This document shows positions 51,500 through 60,323 of a stretch of DNA of 64,000 bases, one piece after another. Origin of the DNA: Natrinema hispanicum (lineage in GTDB: Archaea > Halobacteriota > Halobacteria > Halobacteriales > Natrialbaceae); NCBI RefSeq assembly GCF_900111485.1, contig NZ_FOIC01000007.1, forward strand, positions 62,001-126,000. The letters run 5' to 3'. Position 1 is the stretch's first letter, and every line of letters starts with the position of its first letter. A program made the position numbers and the translations under genes. The notes under the pieces were generated by a model. It had not been told where the DNA came from. It saw only the letters and a program-made list of their open reading frames with translations, and ran no database searches.

Positions 51500-52190
51500 C
51501 TTTGGCGATAGACCGGATTGCTGTCTCGAGTTTCCGTCCACCCTAGCACGGTCGCAAGGTTTTGTCATTGAATCGATATTCTGATAATATGTAGTATTAT
51601 AGTGATTTTAGACTACTAATTCGAGTGCTTGCATTTACTATAATATGTTGAAAAAGACCATATGTCGCTAACATTGCGGGAGATACTGTATTATCGAGAA
51701 ACGCACTACTGAGAGAAGAATTGCAACCAGGCGTCGAACCATATTACGGGGAAACATTCGGCTGTACGATTGAAACTGCAAGACACGGACAGAATGAAAC
51801 AACTGTAAATAAGCACCGATCAGTCTATCGTATCCATTAGTGTCTCTTCAGATTTGCAGTATTCGGTGCTCGATTGTCCAGCAGAAATGAGTTAGAATTT
51901 TCATCTATTAGGACGGACTTTGTTCTGAACGTGTGTAAAAATATTCGTTTTTGTATTTATAGATGCTGAATCCAAGTAGACGATATTCAGAGATCCGAGA
52001 AAATCGTTTTGATGCCTTTTAATGGACTAATTCGGCGTTTTAGTCGAAACCGTTCCCGGGGTTCATATTCATCTCCGCGGTGGCTACCAGTTGGGCAACG
52101 TGCTATAGCGGAGCGAGATTGGTAGCGGCGAGAAGAGACTAGTGACGGGTCGAATCTGATTGACACGTGCGCCCGTACACGGCTATAACT
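51500..52190. promoter_or_regulatory. Upstream region of secreted protein B with conserved blocks
   Basis: No further gene is supported. The conserved blocks seen before protein A recur: GGGGTTCATATTCATCTCC at 52058-52076 (identical) and GGGCAACGTGCTATAGCGG at 52093-52111 (one change). They lie 80-133 bp before the ATG. The section 51560-51980 is unusually AT-rich for this genome and carries only the degenerate duplication. Confidence 0.6.
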
Positions 52191-52640
52191 ATGAAACGCG
52201 CACTCACACTCGCACTGACGGTAGCAGTGATCGGCGGCCTCACATTCGTGGGGGTCGCTGGAACAGCGGCCGCAGGCGACTTCCAGAACAACGCTGGCGT
52301 CGATACCGACGCTAGCGTCGACCAAGATACGGAGGCGACGACTGACCAGAACCAAGACATCGATCAGTCGAACGACCAAGACGCCGAGAACAACCAAGAC
52401 CAAGAGGCTGAGCAGTCGAACGAGGCTGACCAGGGTGACAACATCGCACTGTCTGGCGACGGTAACGCGGATGCATCCAACGACGCCGACCAGGATAACG
52501 ACCTCGACCAGGATCAAGACGCCACGAACAATCAGAACAACCAGCCAGATGCTGACCAGGATCAGGATGCTGATACTGATGCCAACAGTGTCGCCGTCCC
52601 AATCGTCAATCTAGAGGACTTCGTCAACGCTGCACTGTAA
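52191..52640 (+). CDS. Small secreted Asp/Gln/Asn-rich protein B
   Basis: A 149-residue exported protein, gap-free paralogue of protein A. The signal is RALTLALTVAVIGGLTFVG with TAAAG. The mature chain is dominated by Asp, Gln and Asn: VDQDTEATTDQNQDIDQSND, then NNQDQEAEQSNEADQGDNIALSG and DNDLDQDQDATNNQNNQ. The C-terminus SVAVPIVNLEDFVNAAL is conserved with A. There are no cysteines and no hydrophobic core, so it is likely extended or polymer-forming rather than globular. The frame begins earlier, but the ATG at 52191 corresponds to that of protein A. The Gln/Asp tract is very similar to the stalk of the PGF-CTERM protein that follows. Confidence 0.82.
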   Translation: MKRALTLALTVAVIGGLTFVGVAGTAAAGDFQNNAGVDTDASVDQDTEATTDQNQDIDQSNDQDAENNQDQEAEQSNEADQGDNIALSGDGNADASNDADQDNDLDQDQDATNNQNNQPDADQDQDADTDANSVAVPIVNLEDFVNAAL

Positions 52641-52677
52641 CACCGCGGTAAAATCCATCTCCGGTTTTCGGTCCACG

Positions 52678-52684
52678 TTTTTTT
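52678..52684 (+). terminator. Oligo-T terminator after secreted protein B
   Basis: A seven-T run 37 bp after the stop codon in a context aligned with the site after protein A (CGGTAAAA ... CCG then CGTTTTTT). Confidence 0.55.
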
Positions 52685-52877
52685 ATCGCAGTTGATCCCG
52701 GGCCCAAAACCAAGCGGATCACGGGAACCGTTATCGATGCCGAGGAATAGCAACGCGATCTCCTTTAGCGGTGCCTCAGCTGCTGTCGTTCAGTAAGTAC
52801 CAGACCGGCCACTGAAAAATAGCAGTGCCGGGAAAATGAAACCGGAGTGGCCGAAGTGATTCGGTAGTTACTGCAGT

Positions 52878-53933
52878 TTAGTTCTGCTGACGGAATGCCA
52901 GCATGGCTGCTCCGAGGAGCGCAACCAGGGCGACGCCGACGCCGAACCCGGGCATACTGTCACCGCTGTTCGACTGCGACGCGTCCTCATCCTGATCGTT
53001 GTTGGCGTCTTGGTCGTTCGACTGATCGACGTTTTGGTCCTGATTAGTTTCCGCAGACGTATCCTGGTCGGTGCTCGCGTCGTTCGAGACTCCCGAGTCG
53101 GTGCTGTCATGGCCGTTGGTGCTGTCGCCGCCAGCAGACTTGTCCTTCTCACCTTTCTCGGTGTAGTCGTTGTCACCTTTCTTCTTGTCGTGCTTGGTGT
53201 CGTCTCCCTTCTCGTCGTGTTTGTTCTTCATGTCGGGGTCCACGGTGGCCGAGTCGGACACGGGGACGAAGTTTCCGGCGTCTTCATCGTAGGCCTGGAG
53301 CGGTTCATCGTCGACGAAGATCGTCGCCGTGACCTCGGTCTGTGCTGTGATCTTCGACGTGTCGATCGTGATATCTTCGTTCGTCCCGGTTAGCTCGGTT
53401 GCACGACCGAGCTCGTTGCCGTCCGCATCAGTCAGGACGACGTCGAACTCGGTGTCATTATCGTCGCCATCCAGCAGGCTCGCTGTGTCGACAGTGACCT
53501 GCTCGAGCGTGCCCTTCGCGGATTTCTGATCGGACAGCTCGATGGTGGCGTCGTAGATCATCGCGTCATCGTCGTCTATTTCGTCGCCGCCCTCTTCGGA
53601 GTAGAGCGTCGCAGTGTACTCTCCCGGTCCGTCAGGGGTCGCGAAGATAGCAGCATCCGTGGCATTCACAGGAATTACTGTTTTATCCACGACCTCTCCG
53701 GACTCGTCTGTGACCTCGAGGTACTGTCCTTTCTGGGCGTAGATGGGCCCAACGACCATGGTGTCCGAGTCGTTATAGACACCGATGGCCTGATCGTTGA
53801 ACGTGACACTGTCTTCGGTTGCTGCCGCTGCCCCGCCTGCAAACGCTACGGACATCGCAATCACGGACAGGACCATGAGTCCCGCCAGCATCACTGCGCG
53901 TCCTTTTTCGAGAGTAGTCGGTTTCGTTGTCAT
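52878..53933 (-). CDS. PGF-CTERM surface glycoprotein with Lys-rich and Asp/Gln/Asn-rich stalk
   Basis: A 351-residue surface protein. The signal region LEKGRAVMLAGLMVLSVIAM followed by SVAFAGGAAA is that of haloarchaeal S-layer-type glycoproteins. About 200 residues of beta-rich domain follow (SVTFNDQAIGVYNDSDTMVV; DAAIFATPDGPGEYTATLYS). Then come a Lys-rich block (KNKHDEKGDDTKHDKKKGD) and an Asp/Gln/Asn block (DQDTSAETNQDQNVDQSNDQ) that closely resembles secreted protein B. The end, SMPGFGVGVALVALLGAAML, is a PGF-CTERM anchor for archaeosortase A. The gene is convergent with that of protein B. Confidence 0.87.
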   Translation of the reverse strand: MTTKPTTLEKGRAVMLAGLMVLSVIAMSVAFAGGAAAATEDSVTFNDQAIGVYNDSDTMVVGPIYAQKGQYLEVTDESGEVVDKTVIPVNATDAAIFATPDGPGEYTATLYSEEGGDEIDDDDAMIYDATIELSDQKSAKGTLEQVTVDTASLLDGDDNDTEFDVVLTDADGNELGRATELTGTNEDITIDTSKITAQTEVTATIFVDDEPLQAYDEDAGNFVPVSDSATVDPDMKNKHDEKGDDTKHDKKKGDNDYTEKGEKDKSAGGDSTNGHDSTDSGVSNDASTDQDTSAETNQDQNVDQSNDQDANNDQDEDASQSNSGDSMPGFGVGVALVALLGAAMLAFRQQN

Positions 53934-55347
53934 TTTTGTAGTGGTTTGTTTTCGAGTAGTCAGATGTCGAGTCGACTGTCAGCGTCGTGAGCTCGCGAGT
54001 CCAGCTCTGCCGGAAGCAGTCGCTGGCTCGTGAAGACGGCGGCCGTATCCGTACCTGCCCTCGCGAACGTCGCGAGGGCAGTACTTTCAGTTCGGTGCAA
54101 CCATCTGATTTCGTGTACCATCTGTTTCACTCACCCTTTCGGGGTGAAACAGCGTATTGGGAGTGGTAACTTTACTATACACAGCAATGAGTTCGGAATA
54201 GATAGGTTACCAAATCGAAGTAACTGCTTAACGTGACTCTCAAATGCAGTTATCTCTCGCCCCATTCTCGGCTTTTGCAAGGAGCAACCCAGGTATCGCG
54301 GCCACATCGACTCGTCGAAACACAGCGTCGCAGGATGAAAGGTGCCAGTCGCGATCGATCTCAACTCCGATAGTCGTGTGTGGTTAGCTACCGTCTCAAC
54401 TCACTGACCGATATGCGAGTGTCTTGAGATTGCACAACACGAGCACGAGCTTCGACACGACGACCTATGTCGTCGTACTTTGCACTCACGTCGGACACTT
54501 GCCTATCGCCATTGTTCGCGACGTGTGCGGTCACATCGTGTGCTCAGCACAGCCTTCCGAACATCCAGGCGGTCTGCACCCCGTTCCTGTTCGAACGGCT
54601 CTCCCTCGAGGAGCGATCGCGGTCACACAGTAGAGAGACCAAGTCCCTTGAGTACAGTTGGATCAGAACCACTGCGCTGAGAGACAGTCTAGTGGAATGT
54701 GCATCAACTCGAGAGTCGAGACGGTGCTGTGCCTCGAGTTGTCCCGTCGAAAGCCACCGACCGTCATGCATCCGGTCTGCTGTCCCGCTGTCCCGGGGCG
54801 ATCGAAGGACGGTCGCGGCCGGCCGGCACTGACTGACAGGCGTCCGTCTCAACCCCAATCACGCGACAGCCCTGCGATTGGTGTCGCCAGCAGTTTGGCT
54901 GTGCTCATAGTGAGACTGACGACTGCTGTCTCACTTGTATCGGTACGCCACGTCACTGCCTGTCCATCGACTCGCTACCAGTTTTGTGAATTATGCTATC
55001 CGTGATATGACTGCTGAAGATACTATGTACCCTATAATTTGGACTTCGATTTATATCAGCCTCCTAACGCTGTCATATGATTTTATATTTTAAATACAGC
55101 AAATAAATACATTCTTTGTTTTAATATCATGTACACCATTACGCAATTTAGATAGTAGCTATCAGTTTGAACGGTGTTCCGCCTTCATGTGGGCCGATAC
55201 GGTCGATTTCGACTGGGTGACGCATCGTGGGAAGGGGCAAGGAGTCACGGGTTGCAAGCGACACGACGATCCGTGACGATCCACGTCCTGATCGGACACT
55301 TGTTCGAGTACGTGTGCGATCACCCAGACAATCAATATCAACACACT
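53934..55347. other. Long non-coding stretch with strong hairpins
   Basis: I see no supported gene in 1.4 kb; open frames here are short, lack domain motifs and have Cys/Arg/Ser-rich translations. Notable are a near-perfect 34-base inverted repeat at 54051-54084 (arms TGCCCTCGCGA and TCGCGAGGGCA with extra GTAC ends) and an imperfect one at 54123-54151 (TGTTTCAC ... GTGAAACA). The section 55000-55150 is very AT-rich. This may be decayed mobile or surface-gene sequence. Confidence 0.5.
54051..54084. repeat. Strong inverted repeat (11-bp perfect arms)
   Basis: GTAC-c-TGCCCTCGCGA-acg-TCGCGAGGGCA-GTAC. The inner 11-bp arms are perfect with a 3-base loop. It lies 120-150 bp upstream of the PGF-CTERM protein start on the opposite strand. 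It could be a transcription terminator, a regulator site or an insertion-element end. Confidence 0.65.
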
Positions 55348-56238
55348 ATGAAACGGACATTCACTGTACTGCTGGCGGTCGCTCTCGTCGGTAGCATGCT
55401 GTTCGCAGGTGTCGCCGGAACGGCGACTGCCGAGGAACACGATAGCGAGGCAGCTGCTATCGACACCATCACGTTTTATAACGACGATGGTGGCGAGCTA
55501 GAGCAGCTCGCACAGGCGACGTGGAACGACGATCACGACGAGTTCACGGTCGAAAAGATGGACGAGAACGACGAGATCTCGCTGAACGTCAAAGACTACA
55601 ACGACGACGGCCCGGTCGAAGTGGAGTGGACCTACGAAGGATACGCCGGCGCTGACGCTCCCGATATCGTCCGCGTCACTGCCGACGGTGAGACGCGTGA
55701 CCACGAGGTCGATACGACCAGATATCCGTTCACCGGCACGGTCGACTCCTACGATATGTCGGCAGACGATAACGACGACAGCAACGGTGACGGTGACACT
55801 GTCGGCGATGATGATGGCGACAGCGCCGATGACGGAACCGAGGAAGCCGACAGCGAGGCGGCCGCTATCGATACGATCACGTTTTACAACGACGATGGCG
55901 GCGAACTCGAGCAGTTAGCGCAGGCAACGTGGACCGGCGACCAGTTCGCGGTCGAAAAGGTAGACAAGAATGACGAGATCTCGCTGAACGTCAAAGACTA
56001 CAACGAGAACGGCCCGGTCGAAGTGGAGTGGACCTACGAAGGATACGCCGGCGCTGACGCCCCCGATACCGTCCGCATCACTGCCGACGGTGAGACGCAT
56101 GACTACGAGGTCGATACGACCAGCTATCCGTTCACCGGCACTGTCTCCTCCGAGGACATCTCTGAGGACAACGGCGACAACAACGACGGTGACGACGACT
56201 TCGATTTCGGAGATCTGATTCCGATCCTCTCTAGCTGA
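55348..56238 (+). CDS. Secreted protein with two nearly identical ~100-residue domains
   Basis: A 296-residue exported protein. Its signal (RTFTVLLAVALVGSMLFAG, then GTATAEE) resembles those of secreted proteins A and B. Two domains, about residues 33-135 and 168-268, are almost identical: each begins DSEAAAIDTITFYNDDGGEL and contains DEISLNVKDYN, GPVEVEWTYEGYAGADAPD and YPFTGTV. A very acidic linker (DDNDDSNGDGDTVGDDDGD) joins them, and an acidic tail ends DLIPILSS. No anchor is visible, so it is probably released or bound non-covalently. The start was set at the ATG before the signal. The domain is not one I recognise. Confidence 0.8.
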   Translation: MKRTFTVLLAVALVGSMLFAGVAGTATAEEHDSEAAAIDTITFYNDDGGELEQLAQATWNDDHDEFTVEKMDENDEISLNVKDYNDDGPVEVEWTYEGYAGADAPDIVRVTADGETRDHEVDTTRYPFTGTVDSYDMSADDNDDSNGDGDTVGDDDGDSADDGTEEADSEAAAIDTITFYNDDGGELEQLAQATWTGDQFAVEKVDKNDEISLNVKDYNENGPVEVEWTYEGYAGADAPDTVRITADGETHDYEVDTTSYPFTGTVSSEDISEDNGDNNDGDDDFDFGDLIPILSS

Positions 56239-56423
56239 GACGATCGATTACGATACTGTCTTTTTATTTGCTGATTGGAACTGGTTGACGGACTGGCATC
56301 GAACGCCGATCGGCCGTCACGTTGTGAAGGGTGTCGTTTTGAGCACGCTCGAGGGCGACAGACAGTGACCTCGCCCTGATCGCGAACACACCTCACCTCG
56401 AGACACGATCGCCGTCGCGACGA

Positions 56424-57821
56424 TCACTCGCCCGTGCGATCGACACTGGCAGCCGCTTCAGCCCGTTTCAACACGGTTCGAATCGGGAGCGTCGTTTCCT
56501 GTGCGACCGCCGCCGCATCGTCGTACTCTGCACTCACGTCGTAGACGTTGCCCTCGGAGTCACTCGCGATTTTCACGGCGACCTCGTATTCGTCGCCATC
56601 GACTTCGAGTGTCACCGCCTCGAATTCCCGGTTGGCGATCCACCGGTGGGTTGCCCCTGCATCACGAATCCCCAGCGTGCCCGTCTCTTCGGCCAGCGCT
56701 CGAGCGACGCGTTTCCGATTGTCGGGCTTACAGATCACTTTCACGAGGTGGCCGGGCCGGGACTTCTTCATCGTCGCAGGCAGTACTGTGACATCGCGCG
56801 CGCCCGCGTCCTCGAGCGTCTCTTGCAGCCCGCCCAGCACTTCGGGCGTCGCGTCGTCGAGGTTGGTCTCGAGGACAGCGATGTCGTCTTCGACTAATTC
56901 ACCCGTGCCGCTGCCATCGCCGACCAGCACCCGAAGCACGTTCGGATGGGGATCGAGATCGTAGCCACCAGCGCCGTAGCCCGACTCCTCGAGCGAGAGC
57001 GTGGGCAGTGTCTCGATACCCTCGGCGATGTGGCCCAGAATCGCCGCCCCGGTGGGCGTGAGCAACTCCGCGTCCACCGGCCCACCGCGAAGTGACCAGT
57101 CGGCCCGCTGGGCGATCTCGACGACCGCTGGCGCGGGGATGGGATACTCGCCGTGGCTCATCGACACGGTTCCATCGCCGGTCGCAAGCGGCGTCGTCAC
57201 GACGCGCTCTGGCTCGAGGTCATGCAGCAGCGCCGCAGCGCCGACCACGTCCGCGATCGCATCGTCGGCTCCGACCTCGTGGAAGTGAATCGACTCGAGG
57301 TCCTCGCCGTGGACGCCAGCTTCAGCCTCACCGAGGAGTTCGAAGATCGCGAGCGCGTCGCGTTCGACCGCCGACTCGAGGTCCATGTCGGCGACGATCT
57401 CGCGGACCTCGAGATAGCTGCGGTGGGGGCCGTGTCCTTCGGCGTGGACGCCGTCGTGATCGTGATCGTGGCTGTGCTCGTGGCCATGGCCGTGACCGTG
57501 GTGTTCATGATGATCGTCGTGCCCGTGGCTGTGATCATGGCCATGGTCATGACTGTGCTCGTGATCGTGACTCGAGTCATCATGCTCATGGTCGTGGTCC
57601 GACTCCTCGTGGTCGTGGCCGTCCGAGTCGTCGTCCGTCAGGAACACGTCGACCGATGTCGCGGCGATGCCGCTTTTGTCGACGGTGTCGATCTTATATT
57701 CGACCTCGAGGGCGTCGGTTACGGGCGCTAAGGCGTCGGGGTCGGCACCGGCATCGAGGAGAGCGGCGAGGATCATATCGCCGCTTGCTCCCATCCGGCC
57801 ATCGAAAGCGAGAACGCGCAT
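56424..57821 (-). CDS. larC: LarC-like nickel-pincer cofactor protein with His-rich insert
   Basis: LarC inserts nickel into the pyridinium-based pincer cofactor of lactate racemase and related enzymes. The N-terminus RVLAFDGRMGASGDMILAAL and later ESIHFHEVGADDAIADVVGAA, LLTPTGAAIL and VLETNLDDATPEVLGGL are LarC motifs. Between residues ~70 and ~130 is a His/Asp-rich insert (HDHEHSHDHGHDHSHGHDDH and similar), likely to store or buffer nickel. The start was chosen at the ATG beginning RVLAFDGR; the upstream frame lacks homology. 465 residues. LarA, LarB and LarE are not in the window. Confidence 0.88.
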   Translation of the reverse strand: MRVLAFDGRMGASGDMILAALLDAGADPDALAPVTDALEVEYKIDTVDKSGIAATSVDVFLTDDDSDGHDHEESDHDHEHDDSSHDHEHSHDHGHDHSHGHDDHHEHHGHGHGHEHSHDHDHDGVHAEGHGPHRSYLEVREIVADMDLESAVERDALAIFELLGEAEAGVHGEDLESIHFHEVGADDAIADVVGAAALLHDLEPERVVTTPLATGDGTVSMSHGEYPIPAPAVVEIAQRADWSLRGGPVDAELLTPTGAAILGHIAEGIETLPTLSLEESGYGAGGYDLDPHPNVLRVLVGDGSGTGELVEDDIAVLETNLDDATPEVLGGLQETLEDAGARDVTVLPATMKKSRPGHLVKVICKPDNRKRVARALAEETGTLGIRDAGATHRWIANREFEAVTLEVDGDEYEVAVKIASDSEGNVYDVSAEYDDAAAVAQETTLPIRTVLKRAEAAASVDRTGE

Positions 57822-58030
57822 GTCTATGACCGGGATGGCAAGCGAGAAAAAGCCATCTCTCCGGCCCTTCGGCACGCTGTCGGTAGGGCCAAAACCCACC
57901 GAGGCCGGTACATCTTTGTAGCATCCCGCCCCAAGTATCTATGGTATAGACTAGCACATAGATGTGGGGTAACACAAAACCTATCCGATCACGTGTCGGA
58001 GATATTGACATCGCCGTCCATCCCTAAACC

Positions 58031-60262
58031 ATGAACGAAGTCCAACTTGAGGTCGCGAAGGCGTACCCGAACGATTCGGGTCGTGGTATCGCCCGACTCG
58101 ACCCGGACACGCTGTTGCATTTGAAGCTCAGTCCGGGCGACATTATCGAAATCGAAGGTGCAGACACCACTGCCGCGAAGGTCTGGCGTGCAGACCGGCA
58201 AGACTGGAACACCGATACCGTCCGTATCGATGGTTTCACCCGCCAGAACGCAGACGTCGGCATCGGCGAGCGCGTGACGATCCGCAAAGCCGAGGCGACG
58301 AAAGCCGACACGCTGACGCTTGCGCCGCCGGAGGAGGCGTCGGTCCAGTTCGGCTCCGACGCCGCCGGCATGGTGAAACGCCAGATCTTGAAGCGGCCGG
58401 TCGTCGGCCGCGACATCGTCCCCGTCATGAGTTCGACGAACCACCCGTTCATGCGCTCACCGGGGCAAGCGATCCCGCTGATCGCCGTCGAAACGGAGCC
58501 CGAGGGTGTCGTCCTCATCACCGAGGACACCGACGTCGAACTCCGCGAGGAGCCGATCTCGGGCTTCGAGAAGACTGGCGGTGGCATCACCTACGAGGAC
58601 ATCGGCGGCCTCCAAAACGAGATCCAGCGGGTTCGGGAGATGGTCGAACTCCCGATGAAGCACCCGCAGATCTTCAAGAAGCTCGGCATCGAGCCGCCAC
58701 AGGGCGTCCTCCTGCATGGCCCGCCGGGCACCGGGAAGACGCTGCTCGCGAAAGCCGTCGCCAACGAGACCTCCGCCAGTTTCTTCTCTATCGCCGGGCC
58801 GGAGATCATCTCGAAGTACTACGGCGAATCCGAACAGCAACTCCGTGAGATCTTCGAAGACGCCACCGAGGAGTCGCCCTCGATTATCTTCATTGACGAA
58901 CTCGACTCGATCGCGCCTAAACGGGAAGACGTCACCGGCGAGGTCGAACGCCGCGTCGTCGCCCAGTTGCTGACGATGATGGACGGCCTCGAGTCACGCG
59001 GGCAGGTCATCGTCATCGCGGCGACCAACCGCGTTGACAGTGTTGACCCCGCACTGCGCCGTCCCGGCCGGTTCGACCGCGAGATCGAGATCGGTGTGCC
59101 CGACGAGACGGGCCGCGAAGAGATCCTCCAGATCCACACCCGCGGGATGCCGCTGTCGGACGACGTCAGCCTCGGCCATCTGGCCGACGAGACCCACGGC
59201 TTCGTCGGGGCCGACATCGAGAGCCTGACCAAGGAAGCAGCGATGAAAGCGCTGCGCCGGTACCTCCCCGAGATCGATCTCGACGAGGAGGACATCCCGC
59301 CGAGTCTCATCGATCGGATGATCGTCAAACGCGAGGACTTCCGCGGCGCGCTCGCGGAGGTCGAACCCTCGGCGATGCGGGAGGTGCTCGTCGAGCTCCC
59401 GAAAGTCACCTGGGACGACGTCGGTGGTCTTTCGGATCCCAAAGAACAGGTCAAAGAGTCCGTCGAGTGGCCGCTCTCGAGTCCCGAACGGTTCGATCGG
59501 CTTGGGATCGACCCGCCGGCCGGCGTCTTGCTCTACGGCCCGCCGGGGACCGGCAAGACGCTGATGGCCAAAGCCGTCGCCAACGAGACCAACGCGAACT
59601 TCATCTCGGTGCGTGGCCCGCAACTGCTCAGCAAGTGGGTCGGCGAATCGGAGAAGGCGATCCGGCAGACCTTCCGCAAGGCGCGGCAGGTCTCGCCGAC
59701 GGTGATCTTCTTCGACGAGCTGGACGCGCTCGCGCCGGGACGAGGCGGCGAGGTCGGCTCGAACGTCTCGGAACGCGTCGTCAACCAGCTGCTGACCGAA
59801 CTCGACGGGTTAGAGGAGATGGGCAACGTCATGGTCATCGGCGCGACCAACCGGCCGGACATGATCGACCCCGCGCTGTTGCGCTCGGGTCGGTTCGACC
59901 GCCTCGTCATGATCGGCGAACCCGATGTCGACGGCCGCGAACGCATCCTCGAGATCCACACCGAGGACACGCCGCTGGCCGCCGACGTCACGCTGCGGGA
60001 GATCGCCGAGATCACCGACGGCTACGTCGGCAGCGACCTCGAGTCGATCGCCCGCGAAGCCGCCATCGAGGCCCTGCGTGAGGACGAGGCGGCCGACATC
60101 GTCGAGATGCGTCACTTCCGGCAGGCCATGGAGAACGTCCGGCCGACGATCACCGACGAGATCCTCGAGTACTACGAGCAGATCGAAGAAGAGTTCCGCG
60201 GCGGCACGGCCGGCGGCCCCGACCCAACTGGTCGTCGCGGCAGCCGGATCGGCTTCCAGTAG
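58031..60262 (+). CDS. cdc48: CDC48/VCP-type AAA ATPase (classical)
   Basis: A 743-residue double-AAA unfoldase. The N-terminal double-psi barrel is [21 protein letters not shown], then the D1 ring: Walker [10 protein letters not shown] near residue 230, Walker [10 protein letters not shown] near 285 and the arginine-finger/second-region [24 protein letters not shown]2 has Walker [10 protein letters not shown] near 503 and [16 protein letters not shown] near 558. The C-terminus is short (RRGSRIGFQ). Archaeal CDC48 unfolds proteins for the proteasome and remodels complexes. It is convergent with the second CDC48-like gene. Confidence 0.95.
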   Translation: MNEVQLEVAKAYPNDSGRGIARLDPDTLLHLKLSPGDIIEIEGADTTAAKVWRADRQDWNTDTVRIDGFTRQNADVGIGERVTIRKAEATKADTLTLAPPEEASVQFGSDAAGMVKRQILKRPVVGRDIVPVMSSTNHPFMRSPGQAIPLIAVETEPEGVVLITEDTDVELREEPISGFEKTGGGITYEDIGGLQNEIQRVREMVELPMKHPQIFKKLGIEPPQGVLLHGPPGTGKTLLAKAVANETSASFFSIAGPEIISKYYGESEQQLREIFEDATEESPSIIFIDELDSIAPKREDVTGEVERRVVAQLLTMMDGLESRGQVIVIAATNRVDSVDPALRRPGRFDREIEIGVPDETGREEILQIHTRGMPLSDDVSLGHLADETHGFVGADIESLTKEAAMKALRRYLPEIDLDEEDIPPSLIDRMIVKREDFRGALAEVEPSAMREVLVELPKVTWDDVGGLSDPKEQVKESVEWPLSSPERFDRLGIDPPAGVLLYGPPGTGKTLMAKAVANETNANFISVRGPQLLSKWVGESEKAIRQTFRKARQVSPTVIFFDELDALAPGRGGEVGSNVSERVVNQLLTELDGLEEMGNVMVIGATNRPDMIDPALLRSGRFDRLVMIGEPDVDGRERILEIHTEDTPLAADVTLREIAEITDGYVGSDLESIAREAAIEALREDEAADIVEMRHFRQAMENVRPTITDEILEYYEQIEEEFRGGTAGGPDPTGRRGSRIGFQ

Positions 60263-60323
60263 CCCCGTTTTTGCAGCTCGTTTTCCGCGTTTCTGCTTCC
60301 GACTGCAGTGACGACGCTCGAGC

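Larger units (their letters stand above)
50560..52684. repeat. Ancient tandem duplication of a surface-gene module (shift 1385 bp)
   Basis: Copy A (about 50560-51300) and copy B (about 51945-52684) align along upstream blocks, coding sequence and terminator: the two small genes start and stop exactly 1385 bp apart and have the same length. Homology also extends left of these parts: GAAACCACAAGACACGG at ~50387 matches GAAACTGCAAGACACGG at ~51772, and a remnant of the divergent surface gene lies at 51.4 kb. So the duplicated unit included at least the 5' part of the surface gene. Confidence 0.75.

Noticed and set aside
54424-54858. Overlapping open frames on both strands in the 1.4-kb gap
   Set aside because: Cys/Ser/Arg-rich translations without domains, starts or conserved neighbours; treated as non-coding.
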